From: Gammaproteobacteria bacterium
GTDB taxonomy: Bacteria > Pseudomonadota > Gammaproteobacteria > Pseudomonadales > Pseudohongiellaceae
Assembly: GCA_041395725.1 (NCBI GenBank)
Contig: JAWKZW010000001.1
Coordinates: 3,788,501 to 3,852,500 of the forward strand
Length of the DNA: 64,000 nucleotides
Direction: 5' to 3'
Shown here in pieces: positions 17,868 to 27,498 of the stretch. The position numbers and the translations under genes are program-made. A model generated the notes under the pieces. It saw nothing but the letters and a program-made list of their open reading frames with translations. It did no database searches and was not told where the DNA came from. How positions within the stretch are numbered: the stretch's first letter is position 1; every line of letters starts with the position of its first letter.

Positions 17868-18764
17868 ATGCAGCCCAGCAGTGTTGAAAAACTGGTCATC
17901 GCGATCTCCTCCCGGGCGTTGTTTAACCTGGCAGACAGCCACAGGGTGTTTGAAGAGCAAGGCCTGGCCGCTTTTCAGCATTACCAGATTGAACGCGAGG
18001 ATCAGCCGCTGGATCCGGGGGATGCCTTTGATTTGGTAAAAAAATTATTACATCTCAATGTGTTGCTGGATAAATCTCGTGTAGAAGTTATCCTTTTGTC
18101 GCGCAATAGTGCCGATACGGGGCTGCGGGTCTTCAACTCGATTCAGCACTATGGGCTGAATATCACCCGGGCCGCGTTCTGTGGTGGTGACAGTCCGTAT
18201 CGCTACATCGGCCCGTTCGGCAGTCACCTGTTTCTGTCTACCGACGGTGCTGACGTGCGCCAGGCACTGGAGCTCGGCGTGGCTGCGGCGACTATCCTGC
18301 CGTCGCAGCGGTCCACGGCTGACGAGGAGATTTTGAAAATCGCCTTTGATGGCGATGCCGTGCTGTTTTCAGATGAGGCTGAGCGGGTCTATAAAACCGC
18401 TGGCCTGGAAGCCTTCACTGCGAGTGAGAAGAGTGCCGCCAACGAGCCGCTCAGCGGAGGGCCTTTCAAACCTTTTCTGGCGGCCCTGCAGCAGATTCAG
18501 ACTGAATTCCCGACCGGGGAAGCGCCGATACGAACCTGCCTGGTCACAGCGCGTTCAGCGCCGGCACATGAGCGGGTGGTAAAGACTCTGCGGGCCTGGA
18601 ATATCCGTATCGATGAGTCATTGTTTCTGGGCGGGCTGGACAAGGGCGAGTTTCTGAAGGCCTTTCACGCTGACGTGTTCTTCGATGACCAGCAGGGGCA
18701 TTGTGAATCCGCACGCGGCCACGTGGCCACCGGCCATGTCCCCCATGGCATAGCAAATGATTAA
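17868..18764 (+). CDS. 5'-nucleotidase family protein (bacterial cN-I-like)
   Basis: I start at the ATG at 17868, giving 298 residues; an in-frame TTG 24 bp upstream is also open but has no better ribosome site. The sequence fits the bacterial 5'-nucleotidase family: VIAISSRALFNLADSHRVF near the N-terminus, VILLSRNSADTGLRVFNSIQHYGLNI, AAFCGGDSPYRYI, and a C-terminal FLGGLDKGEFLKAFHADVFFDDQ with the HAD-like acidic residues. It would dephosphorylate nucleoside 5'-monophosphates in the cytosol. It is a single gene flanked by AT-rich DNA. Confidence 0.85.
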   Translation: MQPSSVEKLVIAISSRALFNLADSHRVFEEQGLAAFQHYQIEREDQPLDPGDAFDLVKKLLHLNVLLDKSRVEVILLSRNSADTGLRVFNSIQHYGLNITRAAFCGGDSPYRYIGPFGSHLFLSTDGADVRQALELGVAAATILPSQRSTADEEILKIAFDGDAVLFSDEAERVYKTAGLEAFTASEKSAANEPLSGGPFKPFLAALQQIQTEFPTGEAPIRTCLVTARSAPAHERVVKTLRAWNIRIDESLFLGGLDKGEFLKAFHADVFFDDQQGHCESARGHVATGHVPHGIAND

Positions 18765-19143
18765 TAATCAAAGAGTTGCTGATGCCAGCTAATCCCCATT
18801 AGTCGAATTGTCGGACAGATCAGAAGAGCGCAACAGCCAACGTCTGCCTGGCCTGATGGGATGCCATTGCTGTCAACGTACTAAAATTTAATTTGTTAAT
18901 AAAATCAATGAGATAAATAACTTTTTTAACCAGGTATTGAATCCTGCAGGCGCTCCTCGAACAAACGCTGCAAGGCAGCCTGCTGTGGTTAACTTTCCCC
19001 CTCCGTGAGTGGGCACTAACAGGGTTATATTATTTTAATTATCAATTAGATAATGAAGTTAATTGATGCTGGAATATAGGGTCAGTGCTGAGGGTTGAAG
19101 TGCTGATCCAGCCGCTTCGGCCCACATTGTGTGTGGAGACTTA
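18765..19143. other. AT-rich intergenic DNA
   Basis: About 380 bp between the nucleotidase gene and a decayed TauE/SafE gene. It contains several T/A runs and no open frame, RNA gene or convincing terminator. Confidence 0.6.
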
Positions 19144-19925
19144 TCACCGCAGAGTGTAATTGAGGCCCGGCAGCATCAGCAGGGCGCCCAGCAGGCTCTG
19201 CAGCACCCGTTCCGGGACATTGCTGCTGACATGGGTTCCCAGATGAATCGCCGGCAACGAGCCTGCCAGAAGGCTCAGCAGCAGGGGGGATATCCACGTA
19301 ACCGCTGGCCAGGTAGCCGAGTCCCGCTATCAGAGGAAGGGGAACGGCGTGGGCCACATCCGCGGCGATCACCTTGACAGTCGGCATGCTGGCATAAATG
19401 ACCAGCAGAATCGCCGAGCCGAAGGCACCGGCTCCCACCGATGACACTGTAATGCAGATCCCCGGCAGGACGCCCATCAGCAGGGTACTGGCGGCGCTGT
19501 GACGCTGGATAAATCCGGCTCTGGAGCAGTCCCCTGGCTGGCTGTTTTAAATCTTAGTTTATTCAATAATAACAAGTGGATAGAAGATATTATTAACATT
19601 GTACCGAGGCTTCGCATGCGGCGTTTTGCAAACCCATCACACACCAGGAAACGACTGTTGCCCAGTGCGTTGTGCAACAGTAGCGAAACCGGCAGGCTGC
19701 CTGCAGCCAGCAGGCCGACCATGCGCCAGTCGACATTGCCGCGGCGATGGTGGGAGAAGGCGCTTCCTGCCTTCGTCAGCGACGCGTAGAGCCAATGGCT
19801 GCCGGGGGGAGGTAATTGAACAGGTGGGGCAGGGGCGTCGTCAGAGAGCCGCCACCGACGCCTGTCAACCCAATAGCAAAGCCCGCGCCGGCACTCCCAA
19901 GGACATAGAACAGAAATTCATTCAT
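19144..19925 (-). pseudogene. Broken TauE/SafE sulfite/sulfate permease gene
   Basis: Pieces of one TauE/SafE transporter are spread over different minus-strand frames. The N-terminus starts at 19925 (MNEFLFYVLGSAGAGFAIG, then LTGVGGGSL) and hits a stop after about 42 codons. A second frame continues with LYASLTKAGSAFSHHRRGNVDW and PVSLLLHNALGN. An AT-rich, non-homologous piece then intrudes around 19540-19650. The next part (LLMGVLPGICITVSSVGAGAFGSAIL to LIAGLGYLASGYVD) shifts frame again at a C run near 19290. The last part (SLPAIHLGTHVSSNVPERVL to LNYTLR) ends at 19144. At least two frameshifts plus an insertion make it inactive. It diverges from cysB, which probably once regulated it. Confidence 0.8.
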
Positions 19926-20066
19926 GGCCTGATGCGGTTCCGGGGGTCTTTTGCCTCAGAGGCTCTGGTTATCGGGGCAGGAACTCTACCTTACCGGCAT
20001 TATTCTAAATAAGAATATAATGCCGTATTGTTATGCAGTTAAAGAATAGTCAGGGAGCAGGCAGGC

Positions 20067-21047
20067 ATGAAGTTACAGCAATTGCGTTATGCGGTCGAAG
20101 TCGCCAGGAGTAACCTTAACATCACTCAGGCGGCACAAAGCCTTTACACCTCCCAGCCGGGTATCAGCAAACAGATACGTCAGCTGGAGGATGAACTCGG
20201 AGTGGAGCTGTTCGCGCGCAGCGGCAAGCACCTCAGAAGTATCACACCGGCTGGCGAGGCAGTGCTGGGTGTTGCAGAAGAAGTGCTTAAAAAACTGAAA
20301 GATATCCGATCTATCGCAGGTGAGTTCTCGGATAGCGGGCGGGGCAGTCTGGCGGTCGCCACTACCCACACCCAGTGCCGTTATGTGCTGCCGCCGGTAG
20401 TTCGGCAGTTCATTGACAAGTACCCCGGAGTGGCGCTTCACCTCCATCAGGGTACGCCCATGCAGATTTCCCGTCTTGCGGCCGACGGGACAGTGGATTT
20501 CGCCATTGCCACCGAGGCCCTGGAGCTTTTCAAAGACCTGTTGATGATGCCGTGCTACCAGTGGAACCGGGCGATCCTGGTGCCCCGCGGGCACGAGCTG
20601 GCAGGCAGGGCCGGTGAGAGCCTGAAACTTGAGGACATCGCCAGGTTTCCTCTTGTCACTTACACCTTTGGGTTTACCGGCCGCTCCAAGCTCGATGAGG
20701 CGTTTTCCGCCCGCAACCTGACCCCGCGGGTAGTGTTCACCGCCTCTGACGCCGACGTCATCAAGACCTACGTCCGGCTCGGGCTTGGGATCGGCATCGT
20801 CGCCAGGATGGCCTGGGAGGCGAACTCCGACAGCGATCTTGTGGCGCTGGATGCAGGGCACTTGTTCGAGCCCAGCATTACCAGCATCGGTTTCCGGCGG
20901 GACGCCTTCATGCGGGGTTACATGTATGAGTTTATCCAGATGTTTGCGCCGCACCTGACAGGGGAACTGGTAAGAGAGGCTTTGAAATGCCGTTCTGCGG
21001 CGGAACTGGAGGAGCTGTTCTCAGAAGTGACCTTGCCGCGACTCTGA
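20067..21047 (+). CDS. cysB: LysR-type regulator CysB
   Basis: The 326-residue length and opening MKLQQLRYAVEVARSNLNITQAAQSL followed by TSQPGISKQIRQLEDELG are characteristic of CysB-type rather than general LysR regulators. The effector domain has the anion-binding TTHTQCRYVLPP segment. CysB activates sulfate uptake and assimilation genes when N-acetylserine accumulates and sulfide is low. The convergent cysH next door and the broken permease gene upstream fit this role. Confidence 0.93.
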   Translation: MKLQQLRYAVEVARSNLNITQAAQSLYTSQPGISKQIRQLEDELGVELFARSGKHLRSITPAGEAVLGVAEEVLKKLKDIRSIAGEFSDSGRGSLAVATTHTQCRYVLPPVVRQFIDKYPGVALHLHQGTPMQISRLAADGTVDFAIATEALELFKDLLMMPCYQWNRAILVPRGHELAGRAGESLKLEDIARFPLVTYTFGFTGRSKLDEAFSARNLTPRVVFTASDADVIKTYVRLGLGIGIVARMAWEANSDSDLVALDAGHLFEPSITSIGFRRDAFMRGYMYEFIQMFAPHLTGELVREALKCRSAAELEELFSEVTLPRL

Positions 21048-21113
21048 GTCCCTGACTCTGAGTCCCTGGTGCCGCACGCCCGCCAGATCTCAGCAGAGCC
21101 TGGGGAAGGGCTT

Positions 21114-21839
21114 TCAGCGGTGCGTCAGGTTGTCCCGGTGCAGCCCGCACTCTTTGGCAGTCGCTTCTTCCCACCACCAGCGACCCTCCCGCTCATGTTG
21201 CCCTGGCGATGTGGCGCGGGTGCAGGGTTCGCAGCCGATGCTGATAAAACCCTTGTCGTGCAGCGGGTTGTAGGGGATTTCCAGAAGCCTTATGGTGTCC
21301 CGCACCTGGCTCAGGGTCCAGTTGGCCAGGGGGTTTACCTTGAGGAACTCGCCGTCTTTGCCGCGGAAGTTGGGGTCCTTCTGGTAGACGGGCACCTGGG
21401 CCCGGGTCGGGCTCTGGTCGCGACGCTGTCCGGTTATCCAGCAATCCAGCGTTACCAGCTTGCGGCGCAGCGGGTTGATTTTGCGGATTTCGCAACACTC
21501 CTGGTGGCCGTCCTCGTAAAAGCTGAACAGGCCTTTTTCCCTGACCAGCTTCTCCAGCGGTTCCCGATCAGGGGTCAGGACTTCAAGGTTCAGTCGGTAG
21601 TGGTTGCGGACTTCCTCGATGAATCGATAGGTCTGTGGATGCAGGCGTCCGGTGTCCAGAGTGAAGACAGGAATGTCAGGGTTGATCTTTACCGCCATTG
21701 CGATCAGGACGACATCCTCAGCACCGCTGAATGCTATCGCTGTGGCAGGTCGTAGCGCCAGGCACTGGACCAGGATTTCCCGGGGGGAGAGGTCTCCGGC
21801 CTGCTTGTTGAGCACGTCTGGCTGGATTGTTTCTGCCAT
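21114..21839 (-). CDS. cysH: Adenylylsulfate/phosphoadenylylsulfate reductase CysH
   Basis: The 241-residue enzyme has the nucleotide-binding segment FSGAEDVVLIAMA, the HQECCEIRK pair of cysteines, the GCEPCTR pair and the terminal ECGLH catalytic Cys. The four extra cysteines are ligands of a [4Fe-4S] cluster, the mark of the APS-reducing type found in Pseudomonas and plants, rather than the cluster-free PAPS enzyme of E. coli. It forms sulfite for cysteine synthesis in the cytosol. It converges with cysB, leaving 66 bp between the stops. Confidence 0.93.
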   Translation of the reverse strand: MAETIQPDVLNKQAGDLSPREILVQCLALRPATAIAFSGAEDVVLIAMAVKINPDIPVFTLDTGRLHPQTYRFIEEVRNHYRLNLEVLTPDREPLEKLVREKGLFSFYEDGHQECCEIRKINPLRRKLVTLDCWITGQRRDQSPTRAQVPVYQKDPNFRGKDGEFLKVNPLANWTLSQVRDTIRLLEIPYNPLHDKGFISIGCEPCTRATSPGQHEREGRWWWEEATAKECGLHRDNLTHR

Positions 21840-22167
21840 GGGGGTTCGCTTGCTTCAAGGCCGATGCCTGGCCGTAACGGCGGGCAGCGGACGAAAAACG
21901 CCACATTCTCGGGTATTTGTTGTGGCAGGTAAGGTGATGGGGCGGCCGGGCTGTGGCTGGCGATGTTCCACGTGAAAAAACTTCAACAAAATTAGTAAGT
22001 TAGACAGTATAATCGGGGCGAAAACACTAAATATTGAGCTTTGCCTTGTCACACCGACCACATCTAGTAAAACTTTAATTTTATTTGGACAGTCAGAAGC
22101 AGTTTTTAATGTGGGTTCGTTCTGCTAAATTGGCGCTTTTTCACCACTTGGTTCGGAGAGTGTCACA
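21840..22167. other. Divergent promoter region between cysH and thrH
   Basis: About 330 bp, AT-rich in the middle. A TATAAT lies at about 22011-22016 facing thrH, and overlapping TATACT-like bases face cysH, but neither has a good -35 at normal spacing. No gene is seen. Confidence 0.45.
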
Positions 22168-22785
22168 GTGGAAATTGCATGTCTTGATCTTGAAGGGGTT
22201 CTGGTACCGGAAATCTGGATTGGTTTTGCCGAAAAAACCGGAATCGATGAACTCCGTGCAACGACGCGGGATATTCCGGACTACGATGTGCTGATGAAAC
22301 AGCGCCTTGGTATACTCGAGATGCATCAACTGGGGCTGGACGATATCCGTCAGGTTATAGCCTCCATGTCGCCGATGCCTGGCGCGAGGGAGTTCCTGGA
22401 CTGGCTGCGCGAACGCTTCCAGGTGGTCATCCTCTCGGATACCTTCTATGAGTTTTCGTTGCCGCTGATGGCCCAGCTCGGCTACCCGACCCTGTTCTGT
22501 CATCGGCTCGAAGCGGATGAGCGTGGCCGGATTGTCGATTACAACATCCGCTTGAAGGACCACAAGCGTCAATCGGTGATGGCCTTTCATCAATTGAACT
22601 ACCGGGTCATCGCCGCCGGCGATTCCTACAACGACACCTCCATGCTGGGCGAAGCCGATGTCGGCATTCTGTTCAAGGCTCCCGACAATGTAATCGAGGA
22701 GTTTCCCCAATTCCCCGCTGTTTTTGAGTACGACGACCTGAAAGCTGAGTTCATCAAGGCCAGCAATCGCAAGCTCGCGGACTGA
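22168..22785 (+). CDS. thrH: Bifunctional phosphoserine phosphatase/homoserine phosphotransferase
   Basis: The 205-residue HAD-family protein starts at a GTG with GGAGAG upstream. The nucleophile motif is DLEG (Asp7), with the SDTFYEF segment as motif II, the conserved Lys in DHKRQSV, and GDSYNDTSML as motif IV. ThrH of Pseudomonas dephosphorylates phosphoserine and can transfer the phosphate to homoserine, linking serine and threonine synthesis. It is a single gene. Confidence 0.92.
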   Translation: MEIACLDLEGVLVPEIWIGFAEKTGIDELRATTRDIPDYDVLMKQRLGILEMHQLGLDDIRQVIASMSPMPGAREFLDWLRERFQVVILSDTFYEFSLPLMAQLGYPTLFCHRLEADERGRIVDYNIRLKDHKRQSVMAFHQLNYRVIAAGDSYNDTSMLGEADVGILFKAPDNVIEEFPQFPAVFEYDDLKAEFIKASNRKLAD

Positions 22786-22832
22786 GTTGTCACAGCAATC
22801 GCGCCGACTTGCATCGATTGGTTAGAGCGTTT

Positions 22833-24200
22833 CTAAGTTATGCTCTGTAACGTGCTGATAAGAGAGCGAATCTTATCGAAACATTCGGCATATTCCTGGT
22901 CGCACCGGGAGTCCGAAACGATGCCTCCGCCCGCCCAGCAAAAGATGTCCTGCTGCTGACACAGCAATGAGCGGATGGTCAGGTTACTGTCCATGCGCCC
23001 GTCGAAGTCCTGGTAGAAAACGCTCCCGCAGTAAACTTCACGCCGATGGGGCTCCAGCTCCTCGATGACCTCCATGGCTCGCCACTTCGGAGCTCCGGTT
23101 ATCGATCCCCCCGGGAAACATTGTTCCAGCAGCTGCAGTGGGTCAACACCTTTCCGCAGCTGGCCTCTGATCGTGCTGACCAGGTGAAAGACATTGTCGA
23201 ACTCCTGCAGTTCGAAGAGGTTCTGTACCCGGATGGAGCCGTAATCACAGACCTTGCCCAGATCATTGCGCAGCAGGTCCACGATCATCAGATTTTCCGC
23301 CCGGTCTTTCTCGCTGGCCATCAATTCCCGTGCCAGTCGCTGATCCTCTTCCCGATCCTTGCCTCGGGGCCGGGTGCCTTTAATTGGCTGAGTCAGCGCC
23401 TGCCCATCAACCACCTGGAGAAAGCGTTCAGGGGACAGGCTCAGCAGCGCCTTGTCATCCCAGCGCAGAAAGGCGGAGAAAGGCTTGCCCGTAGCCTGGC
23501 GCAGCCTCTGGTAGGCCGCGAAAGGGCTGCCGGTGTAGCGGCTGGAAAAGCGCTGGGTCAGGTTTACCTGGTAGCAGTCGCCAGCTTTGATGTAGCCCTT
23601 GATGCGAGCAAAAGCCTGCCGGTAGTGGGATTCGGGCATGTCGTTGGCAAAAGTCTGCTGCAGTGCGAAATGCTGCGCTGGTGGAATGCTACCGGCCAGG
23701 GCAGCCAGTACTGCCTCACGGGTCTGTGGCGGGCAGTTGGCATGAAACCACACACTGCTCCGCCTGGCCTGGTGGTCTACACACAGCGACCAGAGGTAGA
23801 GCCCGAGAAACCCCTGTTCAACCCGCCACTCGCCAGGCGCCTGTATCCCGGGGTAGCCGAGAAAGCCCATTAACCCGCCACGGAAAGGCATAGCCTCGGC
23901 TAACGGATCTGTCTGTCCGTGTTGTTGGGGTGTATAGCATGTCAGCAGATGACGGGCGGCCTGAAACAGGTCCTGGTCTATACCTTCCGGCAGGGATTCC
24001 GAGCAGACCAGTCGGCCGCAATCCATCGTCAGAGTGGCGGCCGGCAGGGCTGACACAATATCGAAGCGGCCACCGCGAGGATTGTGGTTGCAGCTGTCGA
24101 GAAATACCACGCCATGAAGATCCTGCAATTTCGCCACCAGGGTTGAGCTGTCGGTCGTATAGGGGATTTCAATCAACGGTTTGCTAGCGGACATCGCCAT
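22833..24200 (-). CDS. pabB: Aminodeoxychorismate synthase component I
   Basis: The 455-residue protein has the chorismate-binding domain: SHYRQAFARIKGYIKAGDCYQVNLTQRF, the IKGTRPRG segment, ENLMIVDLLRNDLGKV and PGGSITGAPKWRAMEVI. The N-terminal half is the weaker PabB/TrpE-like domain. With a glutaminase partner it makes 4-amino-4-deoxychorismate for folate. PabB rather than TrpE is favoured by the PIKGTRPRG form and by length. Its start overlaps the roxA end by 17 bp, so the two are co-transcribed. Confidence 0.93.
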   Translation of the reverse strand: MAMSASKPLIEIPYTTDSSTLVAKLQDLHGVVFLDSCNHNPRGGRFDIVSALPAATLTMDCGRLVCSESLPEGIDQDLFQAARHLLTCYTPQQHGQTDPLAEAMPFRGGLMGFLGYPGIQAPGEWRVEQGFLGLYLWSLCVDHQARRSSVWFHANCPPQTREAVLAALAGSIPPAQHFALQQTFANDMPESHYRQAFARIKGYIKAGDCYQVNLTQRFSSRYTGSPFAAYQRLRQATGKPFSAFLRWDDKALLSLSPERFLQVVDGQALTQPIKGTRPRGKDREEDQRLARELMASEKDRAENLMIVDLLRNDLGKVCDYGSIRVQNLFELQEFDNVFHLVSTIRGQLRKGVDPLQLLEQCFPGGSITGAPKWRAMEVIEELEPHRREVYCGSVFYQDFDGRMDSNLTIRSLLCQQQDIFCWAGGGIVSDSRCDQEYAECFDKIRSLISTLQSIT

Positions 24201-25380
24201 CCTGGAAGTCGTTCTCTTCGCTGATCAGAAGACTTCCCTGATTGATCAGTTGAGTGAGCAGGCCGGCAGTTGCAGGCAGTTCGGGTAGCCATTGACCGAC
24301 AGCAAGGGGTTGGGTCCAGGGGGTACCGCACAGTGCCCTTGCAAGGGGAAGCAAGGCGAGCGCACAGGGAACCAGCTGGCCATCGGCAAACAGCTTTACC
24401 TGCTGGTGGACCGGATCCAACGAATAGGCCAGGCGGGAAGCGGGGTTTACATACAGGGCGACCGGGGAGTTTCGGTTAACCAGAAGCCTGAAAATCTCAG
24501 CCTCGTCGTACTCGAGATCTGGCGGAATGACGCGTTCCGGATATTTCGGGAGCGTCACATAGCGGCCAAAGGAGTCGGTAAACAGGGATTTGTTGTGCAC
24601 CAGTGCGGCCACCGTTTCGAAAGCCTGATCGATGGCGCGGTCCTGAATCTGGCCGAACTCGTCCTGCTTATGCAATGCTGGATCTTGAAAGCGCTGGTCT
24701 TCAGTGAGAGTTTCCGCCAGCGTATCCGAAAAATCCAGCAGCAATTCGGCGTGGGAAGGGGCGCGGAAGCCTATCGAGTAACACAGGCTTTCGCCCACCG
24801 ATACACCATGATGCGCGACGCGGGGAGGCAGGTAAAGAATGTCACCTGGCCCAAGCAGGTACTCCGCCGTGACATCGAAGTTATTGACCAGCGACAGTTC
24901 CGTGTCATCCCGCAATCGTGTGCCGGCTTCGCAGTGCTGCCCCAGTTGCCAGCGCCGCGAACCGCGACCCTGGATGAGAAACACATCGTACTGGTCGAAA
25001 TGAGGACCAACTCCGCCACCGTCGCAGGCATAGCTCACCATTACATCGTCGATTCGCCAGGCTGGCAGGAAATCAAAGTAGCGCTTCAACGCCTCGACTC
25101 CCTCATGCACCTGGTCCACCGCCTGGACCAGCAGAGTCCAGTTGGTTTCGCCCAGGCCAGCAAATCTGTCTGTGGCAAAAGGGCCGTGGCTAAGCTGCCA
25201 GGAGTCTGCCTGTGTGCGGGTTACCAGGCGCGCCTCCATGTCGCTGTCGCAGGCCAACCCCGCCAGTTCATCGGCGTCTATGGGGTCGACAAAACCCTGC
25301 TGCGGATTTTTGATAAGCAAGGGTCTGCGCTGCCAGTATTCGAGCAGGAATATTTCGGGATCAAACCCTTGCAGAAGCAT
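24184..25380 (-). CDS. roxA: Ribosomal protein uL16 arginine hydroxylase (JmjC/cupin oxygenase)
   Basis: I start at MLLQGFDPEIFLLEYWQRRPLLIKN, giving 398 residues. The upstream extension overlaps purB and has no family match. The iron ligands are H127 and D129 in GPHFDQYDVFLIQ and H190 in PPRVAHHGVSVG, followed by a C-terminal winged-helix region. The E. coli orthologue YcfD is a 2-oxoglutarate-dependent oxygenase that hydroxylates an arginine of ribosomal protein L16. It follows purB and overlaps pabB. Confidence 0.92.
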   Translation of the reverse strand: MLLQGFDPEIFLLEYWQRRPLLIKNPQQGFVDPIDADELAGLACDSDMEARLVTRTQADSWQLSHGPFATDRFAGLGETNWTLLVQAVDQVHEGVEALKRYFDFLPAWRIDDVMVSYACDGGGVGPHFDQYDVFLIQGRGSRRWQLGQHCEAGTRLRDDTELSLVNNFDVTAEYLLGPGDILYLPPRVAHHGVSVGESLCYSIGFRAPSHAELLLDFSDTLAETLTEDQRFQDPALHKQDEFGQIQDRAIDQAFETVAALVHNKSLFTDSFGRYVTLPKYPERVIPPDLEYDEAEIFRLLVNRNSPVALYVNPASRLAYSLDPVHQQVKLFADGQLVPCALALLPLARALCGTPWTQPLAVGQWLPELPATAGLLTQLINQGSLLISEENDFQDGDVR

Positions 25381-25438
25381 GTCCTTTTCGCCTGTGCTGT
25401 TCGCGATCTCGTCGGCCCCGGGCTGCCTGGGGCTGTTA

Positions 25439-26827
25439 TCATTGATAAGACTGCAGATCCCGGGCCTGCTGGCTGGCATTCCCAATGTAGGACGCCGGTG
25501 TCAGCTCTTTGAGCTGCTGCCTGGCGGCTGCGGGTATCGCGAGAGAATCGATAAAACCATGAAGGGTTTCACGGGTAATCGCCTGGCCGCGGGTCAGCTC
25601 CTTGAGCTTTTCATAGGGTTGTTCCACCCCGTAGCGTCGCATCACCGTCTGAATCGGCTCAGCGAGAACCTCCCAACTGGCATCAAGGTCACGCAGGATA
25701 ATCTCGCTGTTAAGCTCCAGCTTTCCGAGCCCTTTCTGCAAGGAGCGGAAACCAATCAGGCTGAGGGCCAGACCGGTGCCCATGTTGCGAAGCACCGTGG
25801 AGTCTGTCAGGTCCCGTTGCCAGCGGGAAATCGGCAACTTTTCTGCCAGGTGCTGCAGTATGGCGTTAGCGATGCCGAGATTTCCTTCGGAATTTTCAAA
25901 ATCAATCGGATTGACTTTGTGGGGCATGGTGGATGAACCAACTTCCCCGGCAACGGTTTTCTGTTTGAAATAACCGAGAGAGATATAGCCCCAGGTATCC
26001 CGATTCAGATCAATCAGCACAGTGTTGAATCGGCACAGTGAAGCAAACAGCTCGGCGATATAGTCATGGGGTTCGATCTGAGTGGTGTAGGGGTTAAAGC
26101 TTAATCCCAGTGACTCGATGAATTCTCTTGCCTGGGTCGCCCAGTCGACTTCCGGGTACGCGGACAGGTGGGCGTTGTAGTTTCCTACTGCACCGTTGAT
26201 CTTGCCCAGTATCTCGGTTCGCCTGAAGGAGGACAACTGGCGCTTCAGCCGGTAGGCCACATTGGCGATCTCCTTGCCAACGGTGGTGGGTGATGCGGTC
26301 TGGCCGTGAGTACGCGACAGCATGGGCTGGTCGGCATACTGCCGGGCCATGTCGGCGAGTTTTTCAATCACCGCCTCCATTACCGGGATCAGGACCTTTT
26401 CCCGGCAATGTTTGAGCATCAAGGCGTAAGCGAGATTGTTAATGTCCTCCGACGTGCAGGCAAAATGGACAAATTCCAGCTGGGTCTGAAGGTCCTGCTG
26501 ATCGCCGATTTTTTCCTTGATAAAGTATTCCACCGCCTTCACGTCGTGATTGGTAGTGGCTTCTATCGTTTTGACACGCTGCGCGTCATCGAGACTGAAG
26601 TGGGTTACCAGATCATCCAGAAAAGCTCTGCCGGCTTGGCTCAGACGGCCTGTCTCGGGCAGTTCGGGGTTGGTCGCCAATTGTTGTAACCAGCGTATCT
26701 CAACTTCGACGCGGTATTTTATCAGGGCGAACTCTGAGAAATAGGGGGCCAGTTCGTTACATTTGTTCCGGTAACGGCCATCGATTGCGGTGATGGCGGT
26801 CAGTTCCGTAAGGGGCAGTGGGGTCAT
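25439..26827 (-). CDS. purB: Adenylosuccinate lyase
   Basis: The 462-residue enzyme carries the fumarase/aspartase signature GEVGSSTMPHKVNPIDFENSEGN (about 295-317) and the SRTHGQTASPTTVGKE catalytic region. It belongs to the longer proteobacterial PurB type starting with LPLTELTAITAIDGRYR. It acts twice in purine synthesis, releasing fumarate from SAICAR and from adenylosuccinate. It starts 3 bp after the hflD stop in the mnmA-hflD-purB-roxA-pabB run. Confidence 0.96.
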   Translation of the reverse strand: MTPLPLTELTAITAIDGRYRNKCNELAPYFSEFALIKYRVEVEIRWLQQLATNPELPETGRLSQAGRAFLDDLVTHFSLDDAQRVKTIEATTNHDVKAVEYFIKEKIGDQQDLQTQLEFVHFACTSEDINNLAYALMLKHCREKVLIPVMEAVIEKLADMARQYADQPMLSRTHGQTASPTTVGKEIANVAYRLKRQLSSFRRTEILGKINGAVGNYNAHLSAYPEVDWATQAREFIESLGLSFNPYTTQIEPHDYIAELFASLCRFNTVLIDLNRDTWGYISLGYFKQKTVAGEVGSSTMPHKVNPIDFENSEGNLGIANAILQHLAEKLPISRWQRDLTDSTVLRNMGTGLALSLIGFRSLQKGLGKLELNSEIILRDLDASWEVLAEPIQTVMRRYGVEQPYEKLKELTRGQAITRETLHGFIDSLAIPAAARQQLKELTPASYIGNASQQARDLQSYQ

Positions 26828-26830
26828 GCT

Positions 26831-27490
26831 TTAATCCTGAATGCTGTTTAACAGATTTCTGCGTATATCGCCGACAGTCTGATCGATTTTTTTCCGGTAC
26901 AGCACCAGGTGCCAGCGTCTGCCGCCGATCTGATACCAGAACACCGCCCACCGGATTCCGGCCAGCAGCAGTGTTCTTACCCGGTTGGCGACCTTTTCAT
27001 TACGCAGAAATTCAAGATCGCCTGTCACGTTGATACGAAACGGGTAGGTGCTTATCGTCTCCTGGTAGACGCCGGCGACCTGTTCGAAGAAGCGTTGTTG
27101 AGCACCTTCGTCATCCGCTTCGTCAAAGCTGGCCAGCGGAGTAATCTGCCGCAAGCGTGACTGCAGTTTTTCCTGCATGGCGCGATCCGACATGAGTTTC
27201 TGGCGCAGTGCCAGAATGCCCAGCAGGTAACGGATAACTTCCGGGTTACGCTGTTCCTTGTCGCTGCTGAAAATTTCCTGCAGGGACCTGAGCCCGGGGC
27301 TCAGCCGACTGGGGTTGGGGAACATGTCTTCTACCGAAGCAGGGCTGAAGTTAAACAGCGGATCCACACAGACCGCAACGGCGGCCGGGTCGGCGGAGCC
27401 TCGGACCGCGAGATTATTAACCAGGGTTGCCGACTGAGCGATGGCTGCCAGGGCAAGGTTCTGATATTCCCATTTGTTGAATTGCATCAT
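26831..27490 (-). CDS. hflD: High frequency lysogenization protein HflD homologue
   Basis: The 219-residue, mostly alpha-helical protein lies in the conserved slot between mnmA and purB, which is diagnostic for HflD. Matching segments include NLALAAIAQSATLVNNLA near the N-terminus and IRWAVFWYQIGGRRWHLVLYRKK near the C-terminus. In E. coli it is peripheral on the inner membrane and affects the lambda lysogeny decision by binding CII. The native cellular role is not well defined. Confidence 0.9.
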   Translation of the reverse strand: MMQFNKWEYQNLALAAIAQSATLVNNLAVRGSADPAAVAVCVDPLFNFSPASVEDMFPNPSRLSPGLRSLQEIFSSDKEQRNPEVIRYLLGILALRQKLMSDRAMQEKLQSRLRQITPLASFDEADDEGAQQRFFEQVAGVYQETISTYPFRINVTGDLEFLRNEKVANRVRTLLLAGIRWAVFWYQIGGRRWHLVLYRKKIDQTVGDIRRNLLNSIQD

Positions 27491-27498
27491 GATTTCCG

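Noticed and set aside
24292..25512. A 406-codon plus-strand frame opposite roxA
   Set aside because: It is antisense to a gene with complete JmjC iron ligands and reads as a shadow of GC-rich codon bias.
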